NCBI GenBank assembly: GCA_037439465.1
Contig: JBBIVX010000017.1
Location: 1-64,000 of the forward strand
Length of the DNA: 64,000 bases
Origin: Parasulfuritortus sp037439465
GTDB lineage: Bacteria > Pseudomonadota > Gammaproteobacteria > Burkholderiales > Thiobacillaceae
Reading direction: 5' to 3'
Shown piece after piece: positions 27,244 through 35,803 of the stretch (position 1 is its first letter; the number at the start of each line of letters is the position of its first letter). A model generated the notes under the pieces. The model had not been told where the DNA came from. It searched no databases and saw only the letters and a program-made list of their open reading frames with translations. Both the position numbers and the translations under genes were made by a program.

Positions 27244-27918
27244 TCATTGGTATAAACGGTGCTGATGAATGTAATCGAGCACGTCGTCGGGCAGCAGGTA
27301 GCGTGCGCTTTGCCCGTTGGCGAGCAAGCGGCGCAGGCGGCTGGCGGAGATGTCGAGCTGGGTGATGGCATGACGAATGAGGCGGCCGCTGGGCGCAGTG
27401 CAGAGCTCGCCGGGTTGATCGGCAAGGCGTGTCTGCCAAGCCTCTACCAGCGGTGGCGGCAGGGTGGCCTCCCAGCCGCTGACCGAATGACCTGGCCGTT
27501 CGGCCACGGCGATGTGCGCCAGGTCGAATAGGCGCGGCCATTCATGCCATGCGGTCAGGCCGGCGAAGGCATCGCTCCCGAGGAAAAGGACGATGGCCAC
27601 CTTGTCGCCCAGTTCGGCACGCAAGGCCGCCAGGGTTTCCACCATGTAACAGGGCGCGGGATTGCCGATCTCGTGTGTATCCAGGCGAAAACGCGGATTA
27701 CCAGCGATGGCCAGGCGGACCATGGCCAACCGATCGGCGGCCGGGGCTTGCGGCGGCGGCCGATGCGGCGGCGTACCGGCGGGCAAGAGATGCACGCCGC
27801 CGAGGCCGAGCGCCTCCGCCATTTCCTCGGCCAGGCGCAGGTGACCGTAATGGATGGGATCGAAGGTGCCGCCCAGAAGGCCGATAGCCTGCTTACTAGG
27901 GGTGTCCTTACTTCTCAA
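27244..27918 (-). CDS. nadD: nicotinate-nucleotide adenylyltransferase
   Basis: Converts nicotinate mononucleotide to deamido-NAD+. The 224 residues contain GGTFDPIHYGHLRLAEE with the HxGH nucleotidyltransferase motif and, near the end, ISASRLRRLLANGQSARYLLP, the ISSTxIR-like motif. No ATG precedes the conserved region, so TTG at 27918, preceded by GAGGG, is the probable start. It begins 10 bases after proA and ends 8 bases before rsfS. Confidence 0.95.
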   Translation of the reverse strand: MRSKDTPSKQAIGLLGGTFDPIHYGHLRLAEEMAEALGLGGVHLLPAGTPPHRPPPQAPAADRLAMVRLAIAGNPRFRLDTHEIGNPAPCYMVETLAALRAELGDKVAIVLFLGSDAFAGLTAWHEWPRLFDLAHIAVAERPGHSVSGWEATLPPPLVEAWQTRLADQPGELCTAPSGRLIRHAITQLDISASRLRRLLANGQSARYLLPDDVLDYIHQHRLYQ

Positions 27919-27928
27919 GACCGCCCTC

Positions 27929-29206
27929 TCACTGCCTCACGTGGCCGTCACCCAGTACCACCCACTTCTGGCTGGTCAGGCCCTCCAGGCCCACCGGGCC
28001 GCGGGCGTGGATCTTATCGGTGGAGATGCCGATCTCGGCACCCAGGCCATACTCGAAACCGTCGGCGAAGCGGGTGGAGGCGTTGACCATCACCGAGCTG
28101 GAATCCACCTCGCGCAGGAAGCGGCGGGCAAGGGTGTAGTTTTCGGTGACGATGGCGTCGGTATGCTGCGAGCCGTGGCGGTTGATGTGTTCGATGGCCG
28201 CCTCGATGTCCTCCACAACCTTGATGGCGAGGATGGGGGCGAGGAATTCCGTGTCCCAATCGGACTCGCTGGCGGGCTTGAGCAGGGCCGGGTCGATACC
28301 GGCGGCAGCGAGAATCGCCAGGCTTTCCGGGCAGGCGCGCATCTCCACCGCGTGCGTCGTCAGCATACGCCCGATGGCGGGCAGTAACTCGGTGGCGCGC
28401 CGGCGCGCCACCAATAGCGACTCGGTGGTGTTGCAGGTGCCGTAGCGCTGCGTCTTGGCGTTCTCGACGATCTTCAGCGCCTTGCCGGCATCAGCCTCCG
28501 CGTCCAGGTAGACGTGGCAGTTGCCGTGCAAGTGCTTGATCATGGGCACGCGCGCTTCCGCGCTCAGGCGCTCGATCAGGCCCTTGCCGCCGCGCGGGAC
28601 GATGACATCAACGTAATCACGTTGGGTGATCAGCTCGCCGACGGCGGCGCGGTCGGTGGTCTCGATGACCTGAATGGCGGTAGCGGGCAGGCCGGCGGCG
28701 GCCAGCCCCTCGCGGACACAGGCGGCGATGGCCTGATTGGAACGGATGGCCTCGCTGCCGCCGCGCAATATGGCGGCATTGCCTGATTTCAGGCAGAGCC
28801 CGGCGGCGTCGGCGGTGACATTGGGGCGTGCTTCGTAGATGATGCCGATGACGCCGAGCGGCACCCGCATCTTGCCTACCTGGATGCCGGAGGGACGAAA
28901 CTTGAGGTCGCTGACTTCTCCCACCGGGTCGGCCAGCTTGGCGATCGCCTCCAGCCCCTCGGCCATGCCGGCGATGGTCTTCGCGGTCAGCGTCAAACGG
29001 TCGATCATGGCCGCCGCGAGGCCACTGGCGCGGGCCGCCTCGATATCTTCGCGGTTGGCCGTCAGCAGCGCTTCATGGTCGCGGCGGATGGCGGCTGCCA
29101 TGGCCTGGAGCGCCGTATCCTTGGCGTAGGTGTCGGCGGCGGCCATGGCGCGGGAGGCCGCGCGGGCCTGGCGGCCGACGTTTTGCATATATGTCTTAAT
29201 ATCCAT
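27929..29206 (-). CDS. proA: glutamate-5-semialdehyde dehydrogenase (gamma-glutamyl phosphate reductase)
   Basis: NADPH-dependent second step of proline synthesis from glutamate. The start at 29206 (MDIKTYMQNVGRQARAAS) has AAGGA at five-base spacing; an ATG two codons earlier lies too close to that site. The 425 residues include RVPLGVIGIIYEARPNVTADAAGLCLKSGNA and the catalytic Cys in RYGTCNTTESLLV. It overlaps holA by 11 bases. Confidence 0.97.
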   Translation of the reverse strand: MDIKTYMQNVGRQARAASRAMAAADTYAKDTALQAMAAAIRRDHEALLTANREDIEAARASGLAAAMIDRLTLTAKTIAGMAEGLEAIAKLADPVGEVSDLKFRPSGIQVGKMRVPLGVIGIIYEARPNVTADAAGLCLKSGNAAILRGGSEAIRSNQAIAACVREGLAAAGLPATAIQVIETTDRAAVGELITQRDYVDVIVPRGGKGLIERLSAEARVPMIKHLHGNCHVYLDAEADAGKALKIVENAKTQRYGTCNTTESLLVARRRATELLPAIGRMLTTHAVEMRACPESLAILAAAGIDPALLKPASESDWDTEFLAPILAIKVVEDIEAAIEHINRHGSQHTDAIVTENYTLARRFLREVDSSSVMVNASTRFADGFEYGLGAEIGISTDKIHARGPVGLEGLTSQKWVVLGDGHVRQ

Positions 29207-30227
29207 ATTCATCCTTCAGAGCGGCCTTGCCCATCAGGTCGAGGCCCAGTTGCTTCAAGAGCTGCCAGCCATCTTCGCGCAAAAGTCCCTTTGCGGCCCG
29301 GTCGGTGCGGGCGGCCAGCTTGAGACCATGCGCCAGGTCGGCTTTCTTAAGTCGTTTGAGGGCGCGGCTCAGCAAGGGTTGCCGGCTCTCCCACACCCGC
29401 TGCTCGCGCATCAGCGCCGCCAGCGTCTGTCCTGCCTCCACCCCGCAGGCCAGCCGATACAAGGTACGCAACTCCTGACTGAGCAGCCAAAGCGCCAGGA
29501 TGGGGGAATCCCCCTCGGCCTTAAGACCGTCAATGATACGACAGTAGCGCGCCGGGTCGCCTTTCAGCAGGGCCTCCGGCAGGTCGCCGGCATCATAGCG
29601 GGCCACGTCCACCACGGCCGCTTGTGCCTCCTCCAGGGATAGCGGGCCAGGCGGCATAAGCAGCGCCAGTTTCTCGATCTCCTGGTGGGCGGCGAGCAGA
29701 TTGCCTTCCACCCTCGTCGTCAGGAAGGCCAGGGTCTCACGCTCCGCCTTGAGACCGTGCCGCCCCAGGCGCTCGCCGATCCACGCCGGCAACTGCTCGA
29801 GGGTGGGGGCCGTGACCAGCACGACGACGCCGGCCTTCCCCAACGCCGTAAACCACTTGCTGGCCTGCATGGTGCGGTCGGCGCGTGGCAGTATGACGAT
29901 CAGGCAGCAATCGCTGGGGGGGCTGCCACACCAGGCTTCCAGGGCCTTGCCGCCTTCGGCGCCGGGCTTGCCGGTGGGCAGGCGCAGCTCCACCAGACGG
30001 CGGTTGGCAAATAGTGAAAGTGAATCAAAGCCGCTCGCCCAGGCGCCCCAGTCGAAGCCGGCTTCGGCCTGTTGCGACTGCCGCTCGTCGAAGCCGGCCT
30101 GGCGGGCGGCGTGGCGAATTTCTCCCACCGCCTCGTCCACCAGCAGCGGCGCGTCGCCGCAGACGGCGTAGACCGGGGACAGGCCCTTGACGAGGGCGTT
30201 GGCCAGTTGCTCGGCGGCGAGGCGCAT
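29196..30227 (-). CDS. holA: DNA polymerase III subunit delta
   Basis: Clamp-loader subunit that opens the DnaN ring. The ATG at 30227 gives MRLAAEQLANALVKGLSPVYAVCGDAPLLVDEAV, which aligns with the HolA N-terminus; an upstream TTG three codons earlier is possible. The 343 residues fit the family. Position between lptE and proA is typical for beta- and gammaproteobacteria. Confidence 0.93.
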   Translation of the reverse strand: MRLAAEQLANALVKGLSPVYAVCGDAPLLVDEAVGEIRHAARQAGFDERQSQQAEAGFDWGAWASGFDSLSLFANRRLVELRLPTGKPGAEGGKALEAWCGSPPSDCCLIVILPRADRTMQASKWFTALGKAGVVVLVTAPTLEQLPAWIGERLGRHGLKAERETLAFLTTRVEGNLLAAHQEIEKLALLMPPGPLSLEEAQAAVVDVARYDAGDLPEALLKGDPARYCRIIDGLKAEGDSPILALWLLSQELRTLYRLACGVEAGQTLAALMREQRVWESRQPLLSRALKRLKKADLAHGLKLAARTDRAAKGLLREDGWQLLKQLGLDLMGKAALKDEYGY

Positions 30228-30232
30228 GGGTT

Positions 30233-30715
30233 TCAATTAACGAAGGCGAGCCGGCGCAGTATCTGGCGCAGGGCGTCTTCTTCCATGTCGCGTGCCAATG
30301 CCATTTCTTCCGCTTCCTTGGCCAGCAACTGTTCGTCGCTGAAGGAGAAGTCGCGGACGAGCTTGATCTCGGCTGGTGCCAGTCTCTCCTTGCCTTGGAC
30401 GCTGCTGGCAGCGATGCTCACCAGCAGGGTGAGACGGTATTCCCGCACCTTGCCCGTGCCGGACAGCGACAGTATGGTCTTGCTGCGGGTTTCGTTGAGG
30501 AAACGGATGACGGTGTCCGCCCGCTCCCGCTGGTCGGCCAGTTTGTGCTGCAGCGCCAGATGATTGCGCAGGCGTGCCGCCAGCGCGGAGTTGGCCTTGG
30601 CTTCGACAAAGGCGTTGGCAAAAGGCAGCGGCGATTGGCCGCGCAACTGGAAGCCACAACCGGCCAGCAGGGCCAGTCCGCCGACGGCCAGAGACTTCAG
30701 GACGGTGCGCCGCAT
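30233..30715 (-). CDS. lptE: LPS-assembly lipoprotein LptE
   Basis: Outer-membrane lipoprotein that plugs LptD and helps insert lipopolysaccharide. The 160 residues start MRRTVLKSLAVGGLALLAGCGFQLRG: a lipoprotein signal peptide with lipobox LLAGC (Cys20) followed by the conserved GFQLRG. The rest is diverged, as usual in the family. It lies 11 bases after leuS and 5 before holA, the standard leuS-lptE-holA order. The in-frame extension to 31195 is antisense-like filler and is not part of the gene. Confidence 0.93.
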   Translation of the reverse strand: MRRTVLKSLAVGGLALLAGCGFQLRGQSPLPFANAFVEAKANSALAARLRNHLALQHKLADQRERADTVIRFLNETRSKTILSLSGTGKVREYRLTLLVSIAASSVQGKERLAPAEIKLVRDFSFSDEQLLAKEAEEMALARDMEEDALRQILRRLAFVN

Positions 30716-30726
30716 GACCGGGCTCC

Positions 30727-33438
30727 TCAGACGACGATATTGACCAGGCGGCCGGGCACCACCACTATCTTCTTGGCGGGCCTGCCTTCCATGTGCTTCT
30801 GGGCCTCGGGGCTGGCCAGGGCCGACGCCTCGACGGCGTCCTTGGCGGCGTCGGCGGCCACCTTGATCTTGCCGCGCAGCTTGCCGTTGACCTGCAGCAT
30901 CAGCTCGATCTCGTTCTGCACCAGGGCCGCCTCGTCCACCGCCGGCCAGGGGGAGCCGACCAGGCAGGCGCCCGGCTTGAGCGCCTTGATGAGGACGCGG
31001 CAGATATGCGGCACGATCGGTGCCAGCATGAGGACGATAGCCTCCATGGCCTCCTGCTTGATGGAGCGCGTGAGCGAGTCCTGGCGCCCCGGCGCGTCGG
31101 TCGAGGGGCCCCCGGAGGGGGATAGACCAGCAGAGGGGATGCCAGCGACCGCGGGTGGGGCGCCTGCATCCCGCTCCGCGGTCGCATCCCCGCAAGCGGG
31201 GCCCCTGCTCTGCGCTTCGCGGTCACCTTCCAGCTTGGCCATGGCGTTCATCAGTTCCATGATGGCGGCGATGGCGGTGTTGAACTGCTTGCGCCGCTCT
31301 ATGTCGTCGGTGACCTTGGCGATGGTCTGGTGCAGCTGGCGGCGGAAGCCGGCCAGGGCCTCGGGCAGTTCGCCGCCGGCGTAGGCGCTCACCTCGCCGC
31401 CCTGGACCTGGTCGTAGACCGTCTTCCACAGGCGCTTGAGGAAGCGGTGCGCGCCCTCGACACCGGCGTCGCTCCATTCCAGGCTCTGCTCGGGCGGCGC
31501 GGCGAACATCATGAACAGGCGCGCGGTGTCGGCACCGTACTTGTCGATGATGGCCTGGGGATCGACACCGTTGTTCTTCGACTTGGACATCTTCTCGGTG
31601 CCGCCGGCGATCACCGGCTTGCCGTCGGCCGTGAGCACCGGGGTGCCGTCCACCACCTCCACGTCGGCCGGGTTGAGCCACTGCTTCTTGCCGCCCGGCT
31701 GTTCGCGGTAATAGGTCTCGGCGATTACCATGCCCTGGGTGAGCAGGTTGGCGAACGGTTCGTTGGTGCTCACCAATCCGACATCCCGCATCAGCTTGTG
31801 GAAGAAGCGGGCGTAGAGCAGGTGCAGGATGGCATGCTCGATGCCGCCGATGTATTGGTCGACCGGCAGCCAGTAGTTGGCGCGGCCGTCCAGCATGCCC
31901 GTGTCGAGATCGGGGCAGGCATAGCGGGCGTAGTACCAGGACGACTCGACGAAGGTATCCATGGTGTCGGTCTCGCGCTCGGCCCGGCCGCCGCACTTGG
32001 GGCAGGTGCATTCGTAGAACGCGGGCATCTTCTTGATGGGCGAGCCGACGTCGATCTTGACGTCTTCGGGCAGCACCACCGGCAACTGGTCTTCCGGCAC
32101 CGGCACGTCGCCGCAGGCCGGGCAGTGGATGATGGGGATCGGGCAGCCCCAGTAGCGCTGTCGGCTTATACCCCAGTCGCGTAGCCGATAGGTGGTCCGG
32201 CGACCACCCATACCGAGGTTCTTCAAGACCAGGGCGATCTTCTCGATGGCGTCCTCGGAGGTCCGGCCGGAGAAATCGCCGGAGTCGAACAGCACGCCAT
32301 GCTCGGTGTAGGCGGCCTGCAGGGGTAGTTCCAGATCACCCTCGGCCGGCTTGACCACCGCCTTGATCGGCAGGGCGTATTTCCCGGCAAAGGCGAAGTC
32401 GCGCTCATCGTGGGCCGGCACGGCCATCACCGCGCCCTCACCGTAGCCCATCAGCACGTAGTTGGCGACGTACACCGGGATCGGCTCGTTGGTGAAGGGG
32501 TGGTAGACCTTGAGGCCGGTGTCCATGCCCTTCTTTTCCATGGTGGCCATGTCCGCCTCGGCGACGCTGCCCTGCTTGCACTCGGCGATGAACTCGGCCA
32601 AGGCCGGATTGTGGCCGGCGGCCTGCTGGGCCAACGGGTGCTCGGCGGCGACGGCGACGTAGGTGACACCGAACAGGGTGTCGGCGCGGGTGGTGAACAC
32701 CTTGAGCACGTCGCCCTTGCCCTGCGGCTGGAGCGGGAAATGGATCTCGACGCCAAAGCTCTTGCCGATCCAGTTCTTCTGCATGGTCTTCACCCGCTCC
32801 GGCCAGCCGGTCAGGTTGTCCAGTTCGGACAGCAGTTCCTCGGCGTAGTCGGTGATGCGGAAGAAATACATGGGGATGTCACGCTTCTCGACCAGGGCGC
32901 CGGAGCGCCAGCCACGGCCGTCGATGACCTGCTCGTTGGCCAGCACCGTGTGGTCCACCGGGTCCCAGTTCACCGTCGCCATCTTCTTGTAGATGACGCC
33001 CTTCTCGAACAGCCTGGTGAACAGCCACTGCTCCCAGCGGTAGTAGTCCGGCTTGCAGGTGGCCAGCTCGCGCGACCAGTCGATGGCCAGGCCGAGCGAC
33101 TTGAGCTGCTTCTTCATGTAGTCGATGTTGGCGTAGGTCCAGCCGGCCGGGGCCACGTCGTTGGCGATGGCGGCGTTCTCGGCCGGCAGGCCGAAGGCGT
33201 CCCAGCCCATCGGTTGCAGGACGTTGTAGCCTTTCATGCGGTGGTAGCGGGCCAGCACGTCGCCAATGGTGTAGTTGCGCACGTGACCCATGTGCAGCTT
33301 GCCTGACGGATACGGAAACATCGACAGGCAGTAGTACTTCAGCTTGGTTGAGTCTTCGGAAGCCCTGAAGGCCTGTTTTTCTTCCCAGTGCTGTTGCCCT
33401 TCCGGCTCGATGATCTCAGGGCGATAAATGGCGTCCAT
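30727..33438 (-). CDS. leuS: leucine--tRNA ligase
   Basis: Class I aminoacyl-tRNA synthetase. The start at 33438 gives MDAIYRPEIIEPEGQQHWEEKQ. HIGH-type motif PYPSGKLHMGHVRNY and the KMSKS motif (TEKMSKSKNNGVDP) are both intact, with the editing domain between. At 903 residues it is longer than the usual 860-870. About 48 extra residues, low in complexity and rich in Gly, Ala, Pro and Ser, lie at roughly 738-786 in the C-terminal domain. They are encoded by a palindrome-rich insertion that keeps the frame. Divergent from the phosphoribulokinase gene. Confidence 0.97.
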   Translation of the reverse strand: MDAIYRPEIIEPEGQQHWEEKQAFRASEDSTKLKYYCLSMFPYPSGKLHMGHVRNYTIGDVLARYHRMKGYNVLQPMGWDAFGLPAENAAIANDVAPAGWTYANIDYMKKQLKSLGLAIDWSRELATCKPDYYRWEQWLFTRLFEKGVIYKKMATVNWDPVDHTVLANEQVIDGRGWRSGALVEKRDIPMYFFRITDYAEELLSELDNLTGWPERVKTMQKNWIGKSFGVEIHFPLQPQGKGDVLKVFTTRADTLFGVTYVAVAAEHPLAQQAAGHNPALAEFIAECKQGSVAEADMATMEKKGMDTGLKVYHPFTNEPIPVYVANYVLMGYGEGAVMAVPAHDERDFAFAGKYALPIKAVVKPAEGDLELPLQAAYTEHGVLFDSGDFSGRTSEDAIEKIALVLKNLGMGGRRTTYRLRDWGISRQRYWGCPIPIIHCPACGDVPVPEDQLPVVLPEDVKIDVGSPIKKMPAFYECTCPKCGGRAERETDTMDTFVESSWYYARYACPDLDTGMLDGRANYWLPVDQYIGGIEHAILHLLYARFFHKLMRDVGLVSTNEPFANLLTQGMVIAETYYREQPGGKKQWLNPADVEVVDGTPVLTADGKPVIAGGTEKMSKSKNNGVDPQAIIDKYGADTARLFMMFAAPPEQSLEWSDAGVEGAHRFLKRLWKTVYDQVQGGEVSAYAGGELPEALAGFRRQLHQTIAKVTDDIERRKQFNTAIAAIMELMNAMAKLEGDREAQSRGPACGDATAERDAGAPPAVAGIPSAGLSPSGGPSTDAPGRQDSLTRSIKQEAMEAIVLMLAPIVPHICRVLIKALKPGACLVGSPWPAVDEAALVQNEIELMLQVNGKLRGKIKVAADAAKDAVEASALASPEAQKHMEGRPAKKIVVVPGRLVNIVV
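31083..31226. repeat. palindrome-rich in-frame insertion within leuS
   Basis: Inside leuS, roughly 144 bases interrupt the conserved C-terminal region. They contain a 10-bp perfect inverted repeat (GCGACCGCGG at 31145-31154, CCGCGGTCGC at 31176-31185), extendable to GGGGATG/CATCCCC arms with a four-base bulge. A second hairpin, CCCCC/GGGGG, lies at 31109-31121. The composition is unlike the flanking codons. It looks like an intergenic-type palindromic element that landed in frame; the exact borders are estimated from protein alignment. Confidence 0.6.
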
Positions 33439-33557
33439 ATACAAGGATGTTATTGAGTAAGAAGAAGATTATATCGGCCTTGCCGATGACATGCCTGCGC
33501 CCGGGCGGATATACTGACTCCGAATTGCTCTTTCGTGGTCCGTTTAGGGAGTCGCAA

Positions 33558-34448
33558 ATGTCCAGAAAACATCCCGTCGTAGTCGTCACCGGTTCATCCG
33601 GCGCCGGCACCACAACCGTCAAGCGTGCCTTCGAGCACATCTTTAGTCGCGAGAAGCTGAAAGCCGCCGTCATCGAGGGCGACAGTTTTCATAGCCTGGG
33701 CCGGGTCGAGTTCAAGGAGGCCATGAAGAAGGCCGAGACGGAAGGCAACAAGCATTTCAGCCATTTCGGGCCGGAGGCCAACGACTTCGCCGCTCTGGCC
33801 AACCTGTTCAAGACCTATGGCCGTACCGGTGGCGGTAAGCGGCGCTATTACATTCATAGCGACGAGGAGTCCGCCGCGCACAACAAGCGCCTGGGCACAA
33901 AACTAAAGGCCGGCGAGTTCACGCCCTGGGAGGACATCCCCAAGGGTAGCGACTTGCTGTTCTATGAAGGCTTGCATGGCCTGGTCGTCACCGACAAGGT
34001 CGATATGGCGCAATTCGTCAATCTCGCCATCGGCGTGGTGCCGGTGGTCAACCTGGAGTGGATACAGAAGATCCACCGCGACGCCGCCGAGCGCGGTTAT
34101 TCCACTGAAGCCATTGTCGATACCATACTGCGCCGCATGCCGGACTACATGAACTACATCACACCGCAGTTTTCGCGCACCGACATCAACTTCCAGCGGG
34201 TGCCGACGGTGGACACCTCCAATCCTTTTATCGCCCGCGATATTCCAACGCCGGACGAGAGCTTCGTGGTGATCCGTTTCCGCGACCCCAAGGGGATAGA
34301 TTTCCCGTATCTGCTGTCGATGATCCACGACTCCTTCATGTCACGCCGCAACAACCTCGTGGTGCCGGGCGGCAAGATGGGCATGGCCATGGAGGTCATT
34401 CTCGAGCCGATGATCCATAAGATGGTGGAAGCCAGCCAAAAGGCCTGA
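33558..34448 (+). CDS. cbbP: phosphoribulokinase
   Basis: ATP-dependent formation of ribulose-1,5-bisphosphate, the Calvin-cycle step before RubisCO. The start at 33558 has AGGGAG upstream and gives MSRKHPVVVVTGSSGAGTTTVKRAFEHIF, with the P-loop at 12-19. Also visible are IEGDSF (Asp42), TPWEDIPKGSDLLFYEGLHG and the long conserved segment IVDTILRRMPDYMNYITPQFSRTDINFQRVPTVDTSNPF. The 296 residues match the proteobacterial (form I) enzyme. No RubisCO or other cbb gene is in the window, so autotrophy is inferred. A strong terminator follows. Confidence 0.95.
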   Translation: MSRKHPVVVVTGSSGAGTTTVKRAFEHIFSREKLKAAVIEGDSFHSLGRVEFKEAMKKAETEGNKHFSHFGPEANDFAALANLFKTYGRTGGGKRRYYIHSDEESAAHNKRLGTKLKAGEFTPWEDIPKGSDLLFYEGLHGLVVTDKVDMAQFVNLAIGVVPVVNLEWIQKIHRDAAERGYSTEAIVDTILRRMPDYMNYITPQFSRTDINFQRVPTVDTSNPFIARDIPTPDESFVVIRFRDPKGIDFPYLLSMIHDSFMSRRNNLVVPGGKMGMAMEVILEPMIHKMVEASQKA

Positions 34449-34467
34449 GCGCCGCCGCGGCGACGAC

Positions 34468-34493
34468 AAAAAGCCGGGTCCGCCCGGCTTTTT
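34468..34493 (+). terminator. Rho-independent terminator after phosphoribulokinase
   Basis: A perfect 11-bp inverted repeat AAAAAGCCGGG / CCCGGCTTTTT with a 4-base loop, followed by T residues; it could act in both directions. It ends only 16 bases before the queD-like start codon. Confidence 0.93.
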
Positions 34494-34509
34494 GGTTGCT
34501 GGAATCAGC

Positions 34510-34866
34510 ATGGACATCTTCAACATCTTTCACCTTGAAAGCGCCCGCCGGTTGCCGTATTTGCCGGCAGATCATCCTTGCGCCCGTGTGCACGGCCACT
34601 CCTTCGAGGTCGAAGTGCATCTGCGCGGCCCGCTCGATGAACGGCTTGGCTGGGTGTGCGACTTCGCCGACGTGGAACGGGCCTGGGCAGACATCGAAGG
34701 GAGGCTCGACCATCGTTATCTGAATGAAGTGCCCGGCCTGGAAAACCCCACCAGCGAGCGCCTGGCCATCTGGATCTGGGAACGGCTCAAGAGCGAGCTG
34801 CCGGGCTTGAGCAAGATCATCGTCCGCGAGAGCGCTGATTCGGGCTGCGTCTATACAGGCGAGTGA
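34510..34866 (+). CDS. queD: 6-carboxytetrahydropterin synthase-like protein (QueD family)
   Basis: Member of the 6-pyruvoyl-tetrahydropterin synthase fold; QueD makes 6-carboxytetrahydropterin in queuosine synthesis. The 118 residues include Cys24 and the HGH motif (28-30) in CARVHGHSF, the LDHRYLNEV segment and the substrate-binding Glu in VRESADSGC. The position of the first zinc His in E. coli QueD (FEAAHRLP) is Arg13 here (LESARRLP), with His8 nearby. It may be a normal family variant or a functionally distinct paralogue. No other queuosine genes are adjacent. Confidence 0.85.
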   Translation: MDIFNIFHLESARRLPYLPADHPCARVHGHSFEVEVHLRGPLDERLGWVCDFADVERAWADIEGRLDHRYLNEVPGLENPTSERLAIWIWERLKSELPGLSKIIVRESADSGCVYTGE

Positions 34867-34895
34867 CAAGGTGACAGTGGCGGGGATGAGTTTTG

Positions 34896-35519
34896 TTACT
34901 CTGTCACTGTTCTACTAACGCCATCGAGCAGGCGCTCGCCCATCGCCTCGGGCAATAGCGCAATGCCCAGGTCGCGCGTCTGAGTCACCGCCAGCCCGGC
35001 ATAACCGCAGGGATTGATGGCCGCGAAGGGCGCCAGGTCCATGTCCACGTTCAGACTTAGGCCGTGGTAACTGCAGCCGTTGCGGATACGCAGCCCCAGG
35101 GCGGCGATCTTGGCGCCGTTCACATATACGCCTGGCGCTCCGGCGCGGCGCGCCGCCGCCACACCGAAGCCGGCCAACACGTCGATCACCGCCTGCTCCA
35201 GCCGCGTCACCAGCGCCTTGACGCCATATCCCCGTCTCTTCAGGTCCAGGAGTACATACACTATCACCTGTCCAGGTCCGTGATAGGTCACCTGGCCGCC
35301 GCGGTCGATGGCGACGATGGGGACGCCGATGTCGGCGAGTATGTGTTCGCGGCGGCCCGCCTGGCCGAGGGTGAACACGGGCGGATGCTGTAACAGCCAG
35401 AGTTCATCCGGCGTGTCCGGTCCGCGCGCCGCGGTGAAGGCCTGCATGGCCTGCCAGGTTGGTGTGTATTCGACCTGGCCGAGACGGCGAAGTTGAAGCG
35501 CTGGGGTCATGGCCGACAT
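34896..35519 (-). CDS. lipB: octanoyl-[acyl-carrier-protein]:protein N-octanoyltransferase
   Basis: Transfers octanoate from ACP to lipoyl domains, the step before LipA. The 207 residues contain RGGQVTYHGPGQ and the catalytic pair Lys137 (NGAKIAALGLRI) and Cys171 (INPCGYAG). Starts at 35519 and 35510 are both possible; neither has a clear Shine-Dalgarno. lipA, often the next gene, is not here. It converges with the queD-like gene with a 29-base gap. Confidence 0.95.
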   Translation of the reverse strand: MSAMTPALQLRRLGQVEYTPTWQAMQAFTAARGPDTPDELWLLQHPPVFTLGQAGRREHILADIGVPIVAIDRGGQVTYHGPGQVIVYVLLDLKRRGYGVKALVTRLEQAVIDVLAGFGVAAARRAGAPGVYVNGAKIAALGLRIRNGCSYHGLSLNVDMDLAPFAAINPCGYAGLAVTQTRDLGIALLPEAMGERLLDGVSRTVTE

Positions 35520-35803
35520 TGTGACATGCCGGCCATGACCCCAGCCGCCGTATCACGCGGACCATGATTCTAGAAAACGCACTTGACCGCTTCCTGGCCC
35601 TTGTGAAGCCGCATGGAGGCGCGCGTTCGTACTTCCCAATTGGCTTCATCCATTGGGTGTGGCCACTACGCGCCCCTGATTGCACGGTCTGCCGGTCGCC
35701 TGGCTGTGTTACTCCTCGTTGCAGGGGGCGGCCATGTGTCGCGTCATGCCAGACAACCCGCAAACCGCACACCCAACAGATCCAATCGCGTTTTCCGGGA
35801 GGC
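35520..35803. other. 284-base intergenic region, no gene recognised
   Basis: This spacer lies upstream of lipB and downstream of the TonB receptor. Short frames are open on both strands, but none has a family signature or a Shine-Dalgarno. A minus-strand frame reads KPIGKYERAPPCGFTRARKR, which has the look of a repeat-derived translation rather than a protein. It should contain the lipB promoter, but I cannot place one with confidence, and I see no convincing terminator for the receptor gene. Confidence 0.4.

Noticed and set aside
34871..34907. GTGACAG...CTGTCAC inverted repeat between queD and lipB as a terminator
   Set aside because: The 23-base loop and absence of a T run make it a poor terminator, and half of it codes for the LipB C-terminus.
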